Shown: positions 47,437 to 60,849 of the stretch, one piece after another
Numbering within the stretch: position 1 is the stretch's first letter
Layout: each line of letters begins with the position of its first letter
Assembly: GCA_036583965.1 (NCBI GenBank)
Contig: JAZBQD010000017.1
Location: forward strand, 24,772,385-24,836,384
Reading direction: 5' to 3'
DNA length: 64,000 nt
From: Prunella strophiata
Taxonomy: Eukaryota > Chordata > Aves > Passeriformes > Prunellidae
Program-made: the position numbers and the translations under genes
Notes under the pieces: generated by a model
Told to the model about the DNA's origin: nothing
Databases searched by the model: none
Seen by the model: only the letters and a program-made list of their open reading frames with translations

Positions 47437-50400
47437 CTGTGAATAGAGAAGGTAAGGTTGTCATAACCATCCTGTCATCCTCCCAAGACAAAAACTTTAC
47501 AGCCAAGTGTGAGATTGCAACTGCAAACTAGGTTATGACTTCCTAGGCCTCCTTTCCAATCCAGAAGATCACTTTATGCAAGCATTTATTCGACAGCTAG
47601 CACCAAAGACAGCCAAACACTTAAACAACTTTAATGGATCGAGACTGACAAGAACAAGTAATTTTTTTTCCCATGTATAATTTAATGAATCCATCCAGTA
47701 TTGTAACATTCAGAAAGGTGATTTTTCACTGCAGTGCACACTGAACTATTAACATCAATGGATTTACATCATGCAGTAACTGTTCCCCAAACTGGTCCCC
47801 AAAGTGATACATACAGAGCAGTTCTTAGAAGTAACACACTGCCTGCTCATGTTACTCAACAGTGGCATTTCACAGCATCAAATTTAATAATAAATTTGAA
47901 ATAACTGACAGAAGGACCCTTTTGCTTTCAGCTTCCTCCCAGTTACATGTACCAATCTGATTGCTCCTTTAATAGAAAATCTCTTGAAGAGATACCGGAA
48001 TTCAAAACACTTTTAAAGTTATACTACTTTGTACCTGGAGACTCCAAAGCAGCTGCAAAAGCACCATTTGCTAATAAACTGTCAGGTATCAATAATGGGG
48101 CACAAATAATTTCTTCATAACTGCTCTCCATTAAAGACTGATCTTGCATGGAGTTATGCGCCACTAAGCTCTCCCCAAAATCTTAAAGTTTCATCTCCTT
48201 TTATGATTTTCTCTCAGACATAATGACTTTAGTGCCATGCTTGGAACTTTACTGCTACTCTGCTTTGTTGCACAATTTCCTGATTTTTTAGTTATCTAAT
48301 TAATGCTTTAGTTGGATTTGAACCACAGAAATGCATCTAGTGCTTCTTAAAAAATTAGAAAAACCCTCACAGCCAAGCATTTCCATACTGCCTAAAAGCC
48401 CAGTTCATGCTATGAACAAGAAAAATGTTTATTATTGACAGTAAGAAAGTGGAGGTACTAAATTAACATGTTTGCAGTCTTTCTAGTTTTCAAATCTAGG
48501 CTTCTGTTAAATGTTGCTGAGCACTTGTAAGAGTGGTGAACTGACTGACAAATTGCCCAGTTTCACTGAAGGTGATGTGAGGACATACAAAGAGAATTTC
48601 CATACCAAAACCAGATTTTTGATTACAGATGACTTAAATTATCAACTGTAGTGTAACCAGTCTGCATCTGATCAACACAAACATGCATCTTATTTTGGAA
48701 TCCCTGGCCAAGGATGTACCAGGATATACCCACTGTGGATATGAACACTGGTGTGTCTATCAGTATGTCAGTAGGGAAACACATCAGCCTGCAGAAGTAT
48801 CCCTAAACTACATTTGCCATTGCTGAGGTGCAGATAATGTTGAGAAATGTCTTGTATTTTTTTTTTTTTTGTACTGGGTTCACCAGATGTTTCAAAATCC
48901 TTTTGAAATAATTTTAAGTAGCTTGTAGACATGCAGTGCTGCCATTCTTTTTCCTGATGTACAAACCAAAGATCAGAAAAACAGCTGCATCTGTCAAAGC
49001 ACAGCTACTTTATCTTCTTAAGAAATGTTTGCTTCTTGTTGTCAAATCCATTCATTTAAATGCTAAAGCTATTATGGAAGGTTACGGAGAAGGCTTGAAT
49101 GCTTAAGACATGAACTGAGACACAGTTAAATTACAGAAATGACAGTATGTACAGATGTCTTGGCAATGTTTATATTACTGCTCCACACAATTAGCCAATC
49201 ACCTGGATTATAACAATTGTTGTTATTTCCAAGGGCAAAATAAACATAATCTATCAAAAACAATAGAAACCCCAAGTAGTTGCTCATTAACAAGGGGGAT
49301 CACACTCACATTCCAGCCATCAGAGCATGGCTAAATCCAGGAATGATTATAGCAGTAACCTGCTTTACATTTCTGTAAAATATACCCATACCAGAAATTA
49401 CAAAATATACCCAAGAAAATGTCCAGTCTTAAAAAAGGGGGAAGGGGAATAACTGGTACTTTTCATTGCAAGCTGGTTTGCTTAACTGAGAGATGAATTC
49501 TTGAAAGCACTGTATTTCATGAAACCAGAACAAATATGTTCCAAAATGGAGAATAATTAGTTTCATCTTCCAGGGGCTGACACATAATTGTTACTGAAGA
49601 ATGTTGTTGTAATGAAGACATTCATACTTCTGTATTAACTGACTAAAACAACTTGAATAAACCAAGCTGACAAATCCTTTAACTTCTCTTCAGGCCATGT
49701 TCCCACTTCACAGTTATAGGCAGTAAGTGCAAAAGCCAGAGAGCACTGTTTCTGCTGCAAGAGAGGACCTTCACCTGACATTTTTTTAAATGCAATACAC
49801 AGTCAGTTTGAGAACATGTAAACAACACATTTTTAAAAACAGCTGGCATAGAACAGCCTAGGATTCATAATAAACTTGCAGTGTTTCCCTCTGCTCCTCA
49901 CATGAATCAAGGTTTCAGACCAATTGCATAGTTTCACTTGCTGTTGCAGAATCTCTCCTATTTTGTGGAGCTGTATCTGATTCATTTGATCTTAAATAAA
50001 CAGTGAAACATTGCTGGTATCATAAATATATCATTTGGGAACAGCAGAATTGGTAGTGGCTCTCTGATTTCTTTCACATTCCAGCAAAACTGATTTACAA
50101 ACTGACACAGTGTCCTAAAGAGTTAAAAAGCATTTCCTAGTATCACTGAAAGCAACTGACAACTTTTTGGTGAGCTACCTGGAGACTCCTCAGTGTTGGA
50201 GAGCCTGTCAGTCTGTCTGTCTGTCCCTGGCACACAGAAGAGGCTCAAAATCTGGTCAGACTCAAGGTACAAACACACATATTGAGGTGCCTGCAGCCCT
50301 ATTTTGTACATACACCCTGCTGCTCTTTGTGCTCAAAATTAGACAAAAGAGAACAGATTCTGACCTCAATTACAATAGAGTGAACTCCAAGTAATGTCAT

Positions 50401-50627
50401 CAAAATTGAAAAAAATCAGAGCAAAACGATTCTAGATTTATATTCTGAGGTCAGAATTTGGCCTCATGTTTTGTTCCCATTGCAACTCTACAGTTATAAA
50501 TAAATCAGGCACAGAACAGAGCAATTACAAGTGTCTCTTGGGACGGGACTAACTTATATTTAGATCATTTGATTTGTTAAGAAGCCTGTTCTCTGTCCTT
50601 CATCTCAGTCACAGTAGTCTTTGCCTT

Positions 50628-52500
50628 AGAATCATCAAAGTTGGAAGAGACCCTACAAGATCATCCAGTCCAACTGTCCACCCAGAACTATGAATGTAGT
50701 CCCTAAACACTAAACCACATCACCAGCACCAGGCCCAGGTGCCTCTTGAACACTTCCAGGGATGGTGACTCCACCACCTGCCCTAGACAACCTATTCCAG
50801 TGCCTGACCACCTGGCAGCAAAATTTTTTTTCTAATTACTGATCTGAATCTCTTCTGTCTCAGCTTAAGGCAATTTCCTTTTGTCCTCTCACTGCAGGCA
50901 CAGCAGGAGTGACCAATCCCCACCTTCAGCTGGAATTTCTCCAGTTAACCAGGACTGCTGGTAGATGATTGAGAGGGGTTTGGCAAGTTCTTCCACCAGT
51001 TCCCTCATTACTATGGGGTGGATCCCATCAGGTGCCATAGACTTGTGTCTAACTGGCATAGCAGGTCCTGGCTTATTTGGGCTTCACTCAGCTCCCTGTC
51101 CCTAACTTCCAGCTCTGGGGGCTGCATATCCTGAGGACACCTGATCTTGATATTATAGACTGAGACAAGAAAAGGCAGTAAGTACATCAGCCTTTTCCTC
51201 ATCCTTTGTTACTACACTACCCTCTGTATTTAACAGGTGATGGAGACTCTCCTTAGCCCTCTTTTTGCTGCCAATGTATTTATAGAAAATTTTTTCATTA
51301 TCCTTAACTGAAGACCAAGTCAAGCTCTAGCTGAGCTAGAACTTGGCCCTTCTAATCTTCTCCATCCATGATCTCACTTCATCCTGATAGGCCTGTGAAG
51401 TTACCTTGTCCTCCTTCCAGAGACAATAGATTTCTTTTTTTTCCCTAAGTTCCAGCCAAAGTTGTCTGTTTAACCAGGCCAGTCTTATTCCTGTCAACTC
51501 ATCTTTCTACATGTGGGGACAGCCTGCTTCTGAATATTTAACAATTCCTTTCTAAAACACATCCACCCTTCCTGGACTCCTTTGCTCTTCAGGGCTGAGT
51601 CCCAAGAGACTCTTGTCAATCAATCTCCTAGACATCCCAAAGTCTGCCTGCAGGAAGACCAAGGTGAAAGTTCTGCTCCTCCTTACTTCACCCAGTATTG
51701 AAAACTAACATTTTATGGTCACTAGGCCCAAGATAGCCACTGACCACCACATCACCCACTAGTCCTTCTCTGTTCACAGTCAGTCTAGCAGAGCATAGAG
51801 TAGGCTCTCCTCTAGTAGGCTCATTTACCAGTTGTGCGAGGAAGTTGTCTTCCACACACTTCAGAAACCTTCTAAACTGCTTTCTCTCTGTTGTGTCATA
51901 TTTCCAGCAGACACTTGGCAAGTTGAAGTTGCCCACAAGTATTAGATCTGGAGACTGTGAGACTTCTGCTACACTTGCAGAGTGCCTCATCAGCCTGTTC
52001 ATCCTGGCTGGGTGGTTTAACAGACTCCCACCACCCGTCCTGCTGATCTTTGCCCTGATTTTCACCCGTAGGCACTCAACCTTATCATCTTCATCATCAT
52101 CACTTTCAATACAATCAAAACACTCCCTAATGTACAGTGCTACCCCAACTTCTCTGCTGCTTTGCCTGTCCCTCCTGAAGAGTTTATAGACATCTATTGC
52201 AGCACTCCAGCCATGGGAGTCATTCCACCAAGTTTCCATGATGGCAAACACATCTTAGCTTTCCTGCTGCACAACGGTTTCCAGCTTCTCCTTTTTTCAT
52301 CCATGTGCATTGGTATGGGTGCACTTCAGCTGGGCTGACCATTGCACCAACTCTGGTATGACACCCTCAGGCTCATCTCTAGAGAGCCTGGCCTTATCCC
52401 CTTCCCCTTCTAACTCAGTTAAAAGACTGACTGTATTTCTATCTGCAATGTGACACTGTAAAGAGACAGAACATAAACCCACCAAACTAGACTGCTCAGT
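50628..52500 (-). mobile_element. CR1 LINE copy with endonuclease but no reverse-transcriptase core
   Basis: Minus strand. The 3' end lies at 50628 (AGAATCATCAAAGTTGGAAG is the complement of the CR1 tail). The ORF2 start lies near 52490 and the endonuclease (APE-type) region at 51688-52251 is open for 187 codons, with ETWWNDSHGW, YKLFRRDRQ, LILVGNFNLPSVCWKY and SDHKM blocks. In the catalytic GDFN-type box the Asp is Asn (GNFN). Next come the linker and the first RT block (complement of GATCCCATCAGGTGCCATAG), then at about 50940 an abrupt jump to the ORF2 C-terminal tail and 3' UTR. The RT catalytic part is therefore deleted. Many stops interrupt the linker. The copy is not functional. Confidence 0.9.
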
Positions 52501-52929
52501 TATGGTTATTAAAAGACAAACAAAGATGTCACTGAAATTTTTGAGCTAGATGATTCTTTCTGAAATAAATGAGTGAAATGGCAGCCTTGATTCATAAGTA
52601 GGATGAGGCCCAGTGCTGCCATAATGGAAGAAAGTAACAAAAGGATCATTTTGGTTAAGATGGCATTTGAAAGCCTAGGGTTCCCCAATATGTCCCAAGA
52701 ATGTGCAAGCAGCTTTTAAATGTTTCAGTCACACAGTAGAAATTCCTTAAACTCAGAATTACATATGCAATTGGGAAATAATACAGTGGGGCTTAGATAG
52801 GCATGGTAACAAGCATTGTGAATATGACTGTTCCTGTACCTCTCAGGAGTGTGGGGCCATACATGCCACTTTTGTACTAAGGGATGTTATACTGATATAC
52901 TCCTGCAGAAAAGCTTCCCCCAAATGCGC

Positions 52930-54310
52930 TGGTAATCACAGAATTGTTAGTGTTGGCTGCCCCAAACCTTTATGTTTTCAACTGGCATGTCCTTGTTTGT
53001 TAATACAAGGTCCAGCAACACAGCTTTCCTCGCTGGCTTCTCCACCACTTGCATCGAAAAGTTATCTTCAATAAACTGCAGGAACTTCCTGGACTGTGTG
53101 TGCTGGGCTGTGTAGCCCCTCCAGCAAATACCAGGGTGGTTGAAGTCCCCTAGGAGAACCAGAGCCTGTGCCTCATCAACTTCCTTCTCCTGACCATGTA
53201 GCCTGTGGTGAACACTCACAGGAGTGCCTACCAAATTGTGCCTGTCCCTCAATTCTTACCCATAAATTCTCAGCTGGGTAAAGCTTGATACATTCCAGTT
53301 ACTCTCTCATATAAAGAGCAACTCTACCACCTCACCTCTCTGACCTGTCCTTACTAAAAAGCAGATTCCAATCATACCTGTCCATGGCAATATTCCAGTC
53401 ATGTGTGTGATCTCACCATGTCTCAGCAATTGCAATGAGATCATGGCCCAGCAAACACATACATTTCCAGTTCTTATTTATTTTCCATGCTGCATCCATT
53501 TGTACGCAGGCACTAATATATATATATATATATATAAATATTATATTATATTATATTATATTATATACACAAAATAATAGAATCGAGAAACCACATTCTG
53601 CAGGAGGGGTGTAAGAGGATTCACTGTAACCATAAGCACCCACAATGTATTTTGTGCTTTGATCCTCACCTCCAGGGGCAGCCAAGGTACATCTGTCTCT
53701 GCAGTGGTTGCTATGACCTGCTCCCCAGGAGGAAGCAATGGCACAATCTTTGCCATTTGCACATCAACTTCCAAGTCCTTCAATTTAAAGCCCATCTCAC
53801 CAGACTGGCCAGAGTGCTGCCCAAGATTCTCTGTCCCTTTTAGCCAGGGGATCCCCTTCCTCCATAACAGGCTAAAAATCATAAAAACACAGCCCATTGT
53901 TATAGAAGCCAGAACCTTCTTGATGGTTTTGGCCAAAAACCCAGACATTGATCTGCACAATGTGTCTGACTCTGGCTGTCCTGACTTTTACAACAGGGAG
54001 GACAGATAAGGAGATGACTTGGGGATGACTTACAATGTTTTTCACCTGCCTTGGCAAGGCTTTATAGCCTTTCTTGATCCCACCTGTTTTTTGGCTTCTG
54101 GCGTTATTTGTACCGATGTAAAAAAGTGATGAGGGTAGTGGTCTATGATAGGTCAGGGTACCCTCTTGGCAACACCAGGATCCCAGCTCCTGGAGGGCAG
54201 GATGCCCCTCATGACTGTCTATCAGGCCAGCAGATGATCAACTCAGTGTCCCTTAACAGAGAGTCACCCACTACAATTCTGTGCTTCTTTTTCCAGTAAA
54301 GTGCTGCTTG
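52930..54310 (-). mobile_element. CR1 LINE copy, 5' part (ORF1 esterase-like remnant plus endonuclease start)
   Basis: Minus strand. About 54290-54190 reads VGDSLLRDTELIICWPDRQS, matching the SGNH/esterase-like domain of CR1 ORF1 with its GDS box. Positions 53640-54060 carry further ORF1 and inter-ORF sequence. Positions 52947-53480 give the endonuclease N-terminal half, including ALVLLGDFNHPGICW (intact GDFN box) and SRKFLQFIEDNF. A (TA)n/(TATTA)n array interrupts it at about 53517-53571. Frameshifts and stops are frequent. It duplicates the endonuclease part of the neighbouring copy, so the two are separate insertions in the same orientation. Confidence 0.85.
53517..53571. repeat. (TA)n/(TATTA)n microsatellite
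   Basis: TATATA run followed by about five TATTA units, located inside the CR1 copy between ORF1-like and endonuclease-like sequence. Confidence 0.92.
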
Positions 54311-54545
54311 TGAGGTTCTCCTTGTTGGCCTTGTTCATGGATATATAAAGCCTTTAAAGCAGCATATCTATTTGTGCACCACAGCAGCATAGTAGAACAA
54401 CCACACTGTTTCCCCAGCATGCCAGTTTTCCCATACTCCTTTGATCTTTCTGCTTCTGTTGACTTGCTGGAAAGGCTACTTCTTACATAAAGCAGGGCTC
54501 TCTACAACTTACAAAACTCAACTGGCCCAATATATTTCTGAAGGT

Positions 54546-54574
54546 CTTAAGAAAGATTTATGGTCTTTCTTAAG
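54546..54574. other. Perfect inverted repeat, 11-bp arms with 7-base loop
   Basis: CTTAAGAAAGA at 54546-54556 is the exact reverse complement of 54564-54574, with loop TTTATGG. It is a short hairpin in intron sequence just beyond the CR1 5' part. Confidence 0.88.
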
Positions 54575-55061
54575 TTGCCAGAAAATAGAGGGATTTTCCT
54601 TTTCTTTTTGAAATCAGCCATATACCCATGGCTCTCTGTGGCTATCATCTTCATTGCTTATATTTTCTTAATTCACTGTCAGGTGATCTGTGCTGCAGTG
54701 AGGATACAGATCTAATCTATCCATCATCAAACACACATACAGCACAGTGCTACAAAAGCGAATCATGATACTGATCTTTTGTCTTATTTCTTTGCATATT
54801 CCACCTGCATAACTGCAGAGAGTATCATGGCCTTCCTCTCATGACTCACTCTGCAATGGCACAATTACAACTCCTATCTGCTCAAAAAGCTGGTCACAAT
54901 CACAATCACAATCACATGGAAATATATGCTGAGCATCTTGCATAGTGATTACCAGTAAGCTAATGATTTCCTAATTTAAAACAGATTTTTAATGTTTAAT
55001 GTCATGATGAAGGTCCTAATTTAAATCCTGCTGATAAAACCCCTGTTCTTTGCATGATAGG

Positions 55062-55087
55062 AAAAAAAAAAAAAAAAAAAAAAAAAA
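55062..55087. repeat. Poly(A) tract
   Basis: About 26 A, followed by GAGAGATTGATTAAG. No adjoining retroposed gene was recognised. Confidence 0.9.
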
Positions 55088-58000
55088 GAGAGATTGATTA
55101 AGAAACAGAGATTAAAAGTTAAAGAAATTAACTTAGGTAGGGAAAAATGAGGGTAACTAAAGGTCTGAGATGAACGCCACTGGCAAAAAGCTTATCTCAT
55201 TTTGACATATAAATCTTGAATCTTCTTCAATATGCATCACAATGACCTGTGATGACCTAGTGTAGGTCAATTACACAAGTGAGAGAGGAAACAGAAGAAA
55301 AGTCATTATACACATGGTCTTTGTTGCCCGATTTTCTCTAGGCAAGAATCAGAATGCATAAGGTCACAGAAAGACAATGCTGAGGAGCCAGAGAGAACAA
55401 CCTGGCCTTTTGTCTGCCACATTACCTGCAGTTCTCAACCGGCCCATACTCCGCCTGTCTGTAACATGTAAGGAAAATAACTGCCTAGTTAAATCTTCAG
55501 TGATCCAGATGTGTGACCAATTTTACTTCCTGTATTTGAAATCTTGCTCTACTCAAGAGCAGCTGTTAAGTCCTTTGGCAATTGTGCACAGAAATTTTGA
55601 TGCACATTTGAAAATCCTTTTACAGGTCACAATCATAATTAATTATTTTTCAAAAATACACGTGGGGGAAAAAAAGATTGTGTTCTCCATTGTCAAAAGG
55701 ATTGACACTATTCTATTGCGAACACAGCTTAAAAATGTAACAACATGGTATAAAGTAGAGAACTGTTTCCAATTCTATAATAGCTATCAAGAAAACACTG
55801 TTACCAGAATCTAACAATGCTGAGAAGTTAGTTCCACTCTGCCTCCTCAAAACACCAAAATTTGCAAAAGATGCCCTTTGCTGCAAAAGCATCTATCCTG
55901 AGCTAAGCCAATGTGTAATGTTTTCACAGTATGTTTGTCAAGGAAGTTTCTATCTCAAAGGCCAATGAAAACAATGTTAAGTTTTTCTGGACTTTGTTCT
56001 TCAAATAAATAAGTAGATAGCTGCAAAAGATTAGGGACAATCTACACTGCCGTGTACCTATATTGTCATGATACTGGCCTCCCTTCTGTTGTCAAATCAG
56101 AAGGAGCAGAAGGAAGGAAAACACTCTTGAGATTATATGTCTTTCTTAGCAAAGTGGTGTACTACTTTCTTTTTAAATGGGAATACCCCGAACAGTGTTA
56201 CTCTTCAATAGCATAAATCAGCAGGAAGGTCCACTGTCAGTTCTTCAACAAAAGTATTCATGTGCTAGCCTGAAGAGAATTCTAAAGGCAACAGGCTACA
56301 AATCAGAAAATTGTTGGAAGTATTGCAGGATTTAAACATCCCTAAGCAGCTCTCTCTGCTGCTCTATTTCAAGAAATGGGTGATGGCACTAAAATCTGCC
56401 ATTTAATTGTCAATTTCACCACAAGACCAATCTTAAAATGCAAATACTGTGAAACAGTATGCAAAGCACCTGAATTAAACTCTACCTGAAATCAGAGTAC
56501 AGAGACTTAAATTCCTGCCCTGCATAAGCCAGATCCCTTGGACTTTGACCAAATTTACAGAGGCTGTTACTTGACTGCAATCTTACATCCTCCCCTTTAC
56601 TGATTACTTCTGCTGCTGATGCTTCAGAGGAACAGAAGAGAAAATCTGCAATGCCACAGAGCAGAACACTCTTGCTGCCTGTTCCAAACAAAGGTAGTTT
56701 TACTCCAGACAATAATCAGTCTGATAAATCCATTAGAACAGCTCTGTAACTCTTCAAGGCAAAGAGAGCACTGACATAAAATGCTGCAGAGTCATGATTA
56801 TGTGTCAGCATAACTCATCTGCCATGGAAGATCCGTTTTCAATATAGTAACAAAATCAGCTTTGTTGGATTGCTGCATTTGAGCAAGTCTGTATGGCATT
56901 TACATACATACATATATCCTAAACTAGCTTGGAAAACCATTAGAATACTTCAGAAAGCAGAAACCATACTGCAGGTGAAAAAAATGCAGCCTCTTCTGGG
57001 ACAGAAAATATAGCAGCCATTTGGCAGTGTAACAGCTTAGGAAGGGAAAAGAGTTTATTAACCCATTGAATGAACATAAGGAAAAAGTATGTACATTTGT
57101 ATAACATTGGAGCCTGGCCAAGTTATCAATGGAAAAGCATTCCACCCTACTTGTTAATAGCCTTTTTCATACAATACTTACCATGAACTGACAATTTCTG
57201 GGCATTGATGTGGTTTTGGCTTTCCATGCTGAGAGTACCACAGCACAGCTTTTATTTTCTTTAACTCCTGATGTCTTCAGAAACAAACATTCTGGTTGCC
57301 CATTAATTTCACAGGGACACTGGAAGATACAGGCTGTTCTACGGGCCCTTCTCCAGAAGGGCTGCAAGAGGCAGCAAAATGAAACATTATCAGAAGTAGA
57401 AAGCAGCACAATCTTGGTGATGCACTCAGAACCAGACTTCCTGTCCCCAGCACACAGATATTCTAGCAGTTAACTGAAAAACGCAGGCCCTACATCTGAC
57501 AAAATTCAGCATGACACTAACAAGCAGCTGTAGTTGATAGGTTAATATCACAAAAGAAAATTTTGCTCTTAAGATGATTACTGTGCTAAATTCATTTTCA
57601 ATGGGCCATTAGAAGAAATAGTCAGGCAGCTTTAATTCCTCACACCATAGCCCTTATGTCCTCTACTGCAAGATGTTTTTTGACCCTTTGTGCCAACTTA
57701 CAAAGCTTGTAAGTGTATGACAATATTCTCAGTGCATATCAGGAGCTGATTCATAAAAGGAAAGCCATTTCAAATTATTCTGGAAAAAAGAACAAGAGTA
57801 CACAGGTCTTTACACTCAGCAGGCACACACAATCTCAAACACAGGAATACAGGGAGGGCTGCAGAAAAGCTATCACTGACTGACAGGTTTTGGGTCCAGC
57901 ATAATTCCAAACCAGGAACACAAACCATATAAAGAGAATTTGAATATTTTGATTGCATATGCCCCATAAGACTTAGGTTTACTGTTAAGGTGTAAGCCAA

Positions 58001-60849
58001 AGATGCTCGGATTTACAAGGCACTCAAAACCTACTATTGTCTGTGCAAAAGGAGTTACTATCATTTAAACAGATTATTCCAGTATGTCATTAATAGATAA
58101 GATCTAACTCTTCAGATGCCATGGTGACCATCTGGTATCTGGAAATCAAAGAAAGCTTAGCCACTAATTTTCTTGAAAATAAGTCTGGAAAATCAACAAG
58201 CAAAAGTATCCTACCTCTTTCAAAGAAAGAAAAAAAAAAAAAACCCTAAGCAGAATAAGAATATATTAATGTCATTAGCAAAGGACAGTTACAGAAACAA
58301 TTTCAAAAGATTCAATAACTTGAATTACGCCAATGACTTTTGTACAATACATTCAAGGCTAAGTAAAATTTTGAAAAAAAAAAGTCAGTAAAACTCAAAT
58401 GCACAATTGGATCAAAAGTTTTGGAAGAGAATAAACAAAAGGGTTATCTTAAGACATAACTAGCCAAAAATAAGTTAATTTGCTCTATCATCAAATTCAG
58501 CTGAAAAAGGGAGGTGCCCTGATTTCACTGGAGTAAATTTTTCTCTTTTATGGATTAATTACAAGGTTAATACAAACTGAGTCCTTCCCTAAGTTGGCAT
58601 CCGTCATTCAGTTTTAAAGTAATGCAACAGTAAGAAAGTTAATTGTTTCATTTCCTGCAGTAGCACCTCATTATTGTGAATGCTTAGATTTTTCTTGGAT
58701 GTCCAGTTTAGTGGGCCACTGAAGCTGGAGTACAATCTATTTCAGCATTCTCTGGGTTCTTGCTCTTTATTATTTTACGACATCAACTCATAACATCTTG
58801 GCCTGCTTGACTTTCTTTGGCAGTTGTTCATCCATCAGTTGAGCCATTTTCTGCTATTTCAACTTAGTGCTCAGGTGTATTGCAACATCAAGAACAATCT
58901 GGTGCCCTCAGTATGTGAGACTTTCATAAACATCTCCTTCCACTTTCAAGATCACAAAAAACTCTTAAAACTTTCCTACTGCCCTTTACTTTGTTCCTTC
59001 AGGTGGTCGAGTTTCACTGTACTCCTAGAAGTTAAAGCTGTGTGTGGCCTTAGATTGAGATTGTCTGTTGCCCTGAATCATGTATATATATCATTGCATG
59101 TTATACATTCCCAGCATCCACTGTAAGGCTTATCCAAAGAACCTTGTGTTTCTGCCCTTCACACAGTCACATGATCAAATCATTAATAATTTCTGCAAAT
59201 TTAAAAGCTACTCCAAGCTTTTCCTTTTCCTTTGAGACCACCAACATTAAAAGTAAACATTGAGTTCCATGCTTCTGCTTAAAAAAAAAAAAAAAGAAAA
59301 AAAAAAGAAAAAGAAAAACCCAATTCAAAATGCAGATGACAGTAAAAAACAAGTTAAAAACTCATTGGAAGTTTTGTGGCTAGCTCTCTCGGAATAAAAA
59401 AGCACTGTGTGGACTGCAAATGTAGTATGCAGATGATAAGTTTAATAATCTTTAATCACCATTAGGTAATTTTACAGCTTGTCCCTGGCCAGCAAGGGGA
59501 AATGGGCCATTAAAGATGCAGTACTAAGAAGGAGCCATCTGTCAAAGCCTGCAGAGGCTGGCTGGTTGAATTACTGGCTGGGATCTGCAGCTGAGAGGCC
59601 TTGTACTCATGTCTTTGTCTATCACAGTCAGGAATTAACAATAGGAAGTTTAAAAAAGAAAGCAGTCCATTTTGCTCTGCAAAGAGTATTGGAAGTTCCC
59701 CTACTTCCCTTTTTGGGATCATACTCTGACAAATAGTTTGTTAGTCAAAACTTTACTCATAGGTAACAGAATTCGTGGTGGAAGATAACAGTTTTAAATT
59801 CCTATCTGGCTGAATAAATCTGGACCAGATGAATATATACATTATAGAGGAGAATGCTGGGAAGACAGAATATAGCAGCCAAGAAGAGAGAAAATATAAA
59901 CAAGAGAAAGATATTATTTGTTCTATTCTAGAAAAAATATTATGAAGAAAAAGAGAAGCAAAAATAATCCAAAATTAGTAAGCCTGATCTTCAACATTCT
60001 AGTTTTTGTAGTCAGGCATAGTACAATAAAGGCAATTTTCAATTTTAAGTAATTTAAAATTTGTATGGGATTTGATTCATAATCTGTATTTCCATCCTAT
60101 ATTTTTCTCTTTGCCTACAAGACATATCATCCAAATGTATTTTCTGAACAAGTGTGTGTAAGTAGCTACACTCTGAGAGGTTTTATGGAAATGGATTTTG
60201 CTTGCCACATCTTCTTCTATTCCTCCCCAGAGCCACCTGCCTGTGTCTCCCAGCAGCTACACAGCCTCAAGGGGTTTTGGAAGAAGGGGGATGACATCCA
60301 GATAGAGCAGAGAACATTTTGGCAGGTCAGATTCAGGCTAGTTTGCCATCTGGGGTTATACCACAAAATGCCATTTAAAATGTAGTTCCATGCACATCAG
60401 AAACTGTAACACTTGTTCTAAGTGACCACATTATAAATGTTGATGGAAGGACTGCAGTTAGAGGACTGCAATGAAGGGATGCAGGCTTTTAAGGAAGGAG
60501 AGGGAGGCACAGTGATGTGGGGAATAACTCAATAATAAGCTCTCACCTGCCTTGTGAGACCATTTGAAATGCAAACAGCTCTGCCTTGGGACAGGACAAG
60601 AGTCAGTGAAGAGCTTCTGCATCAAGATTACTGGGCAGACCAGCACAGGCACTGTTATGGTGGGAATGTGCTATGGCTTGCCTGCTCAGGACAATGTAGG
60701 TAATGCTTTCAGCAAACAAGCAGAAGCTTTCACTGCCTCTGGTCCTCAAGGGTAGCTTTAACACCCTTGAGATCTCCTGAAAGGACAGTCCAGCAGGACT
60801 CAAGTAATCTAGGATACTGCTTGAGTGTATTGCAACCTCCTGGAACACA

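Noticed and set aside
51688..52251. 187-codon endonuclease-like frame
   Set aside because: As a host gene: it is CR1 LINE ORF2, continuous with CR1 sequence on both sides.
52947..53252. 101-codon frame with a GDFN box
   Set aside because: As a host gene: it is the endonuclease part of a second CR1 copy.
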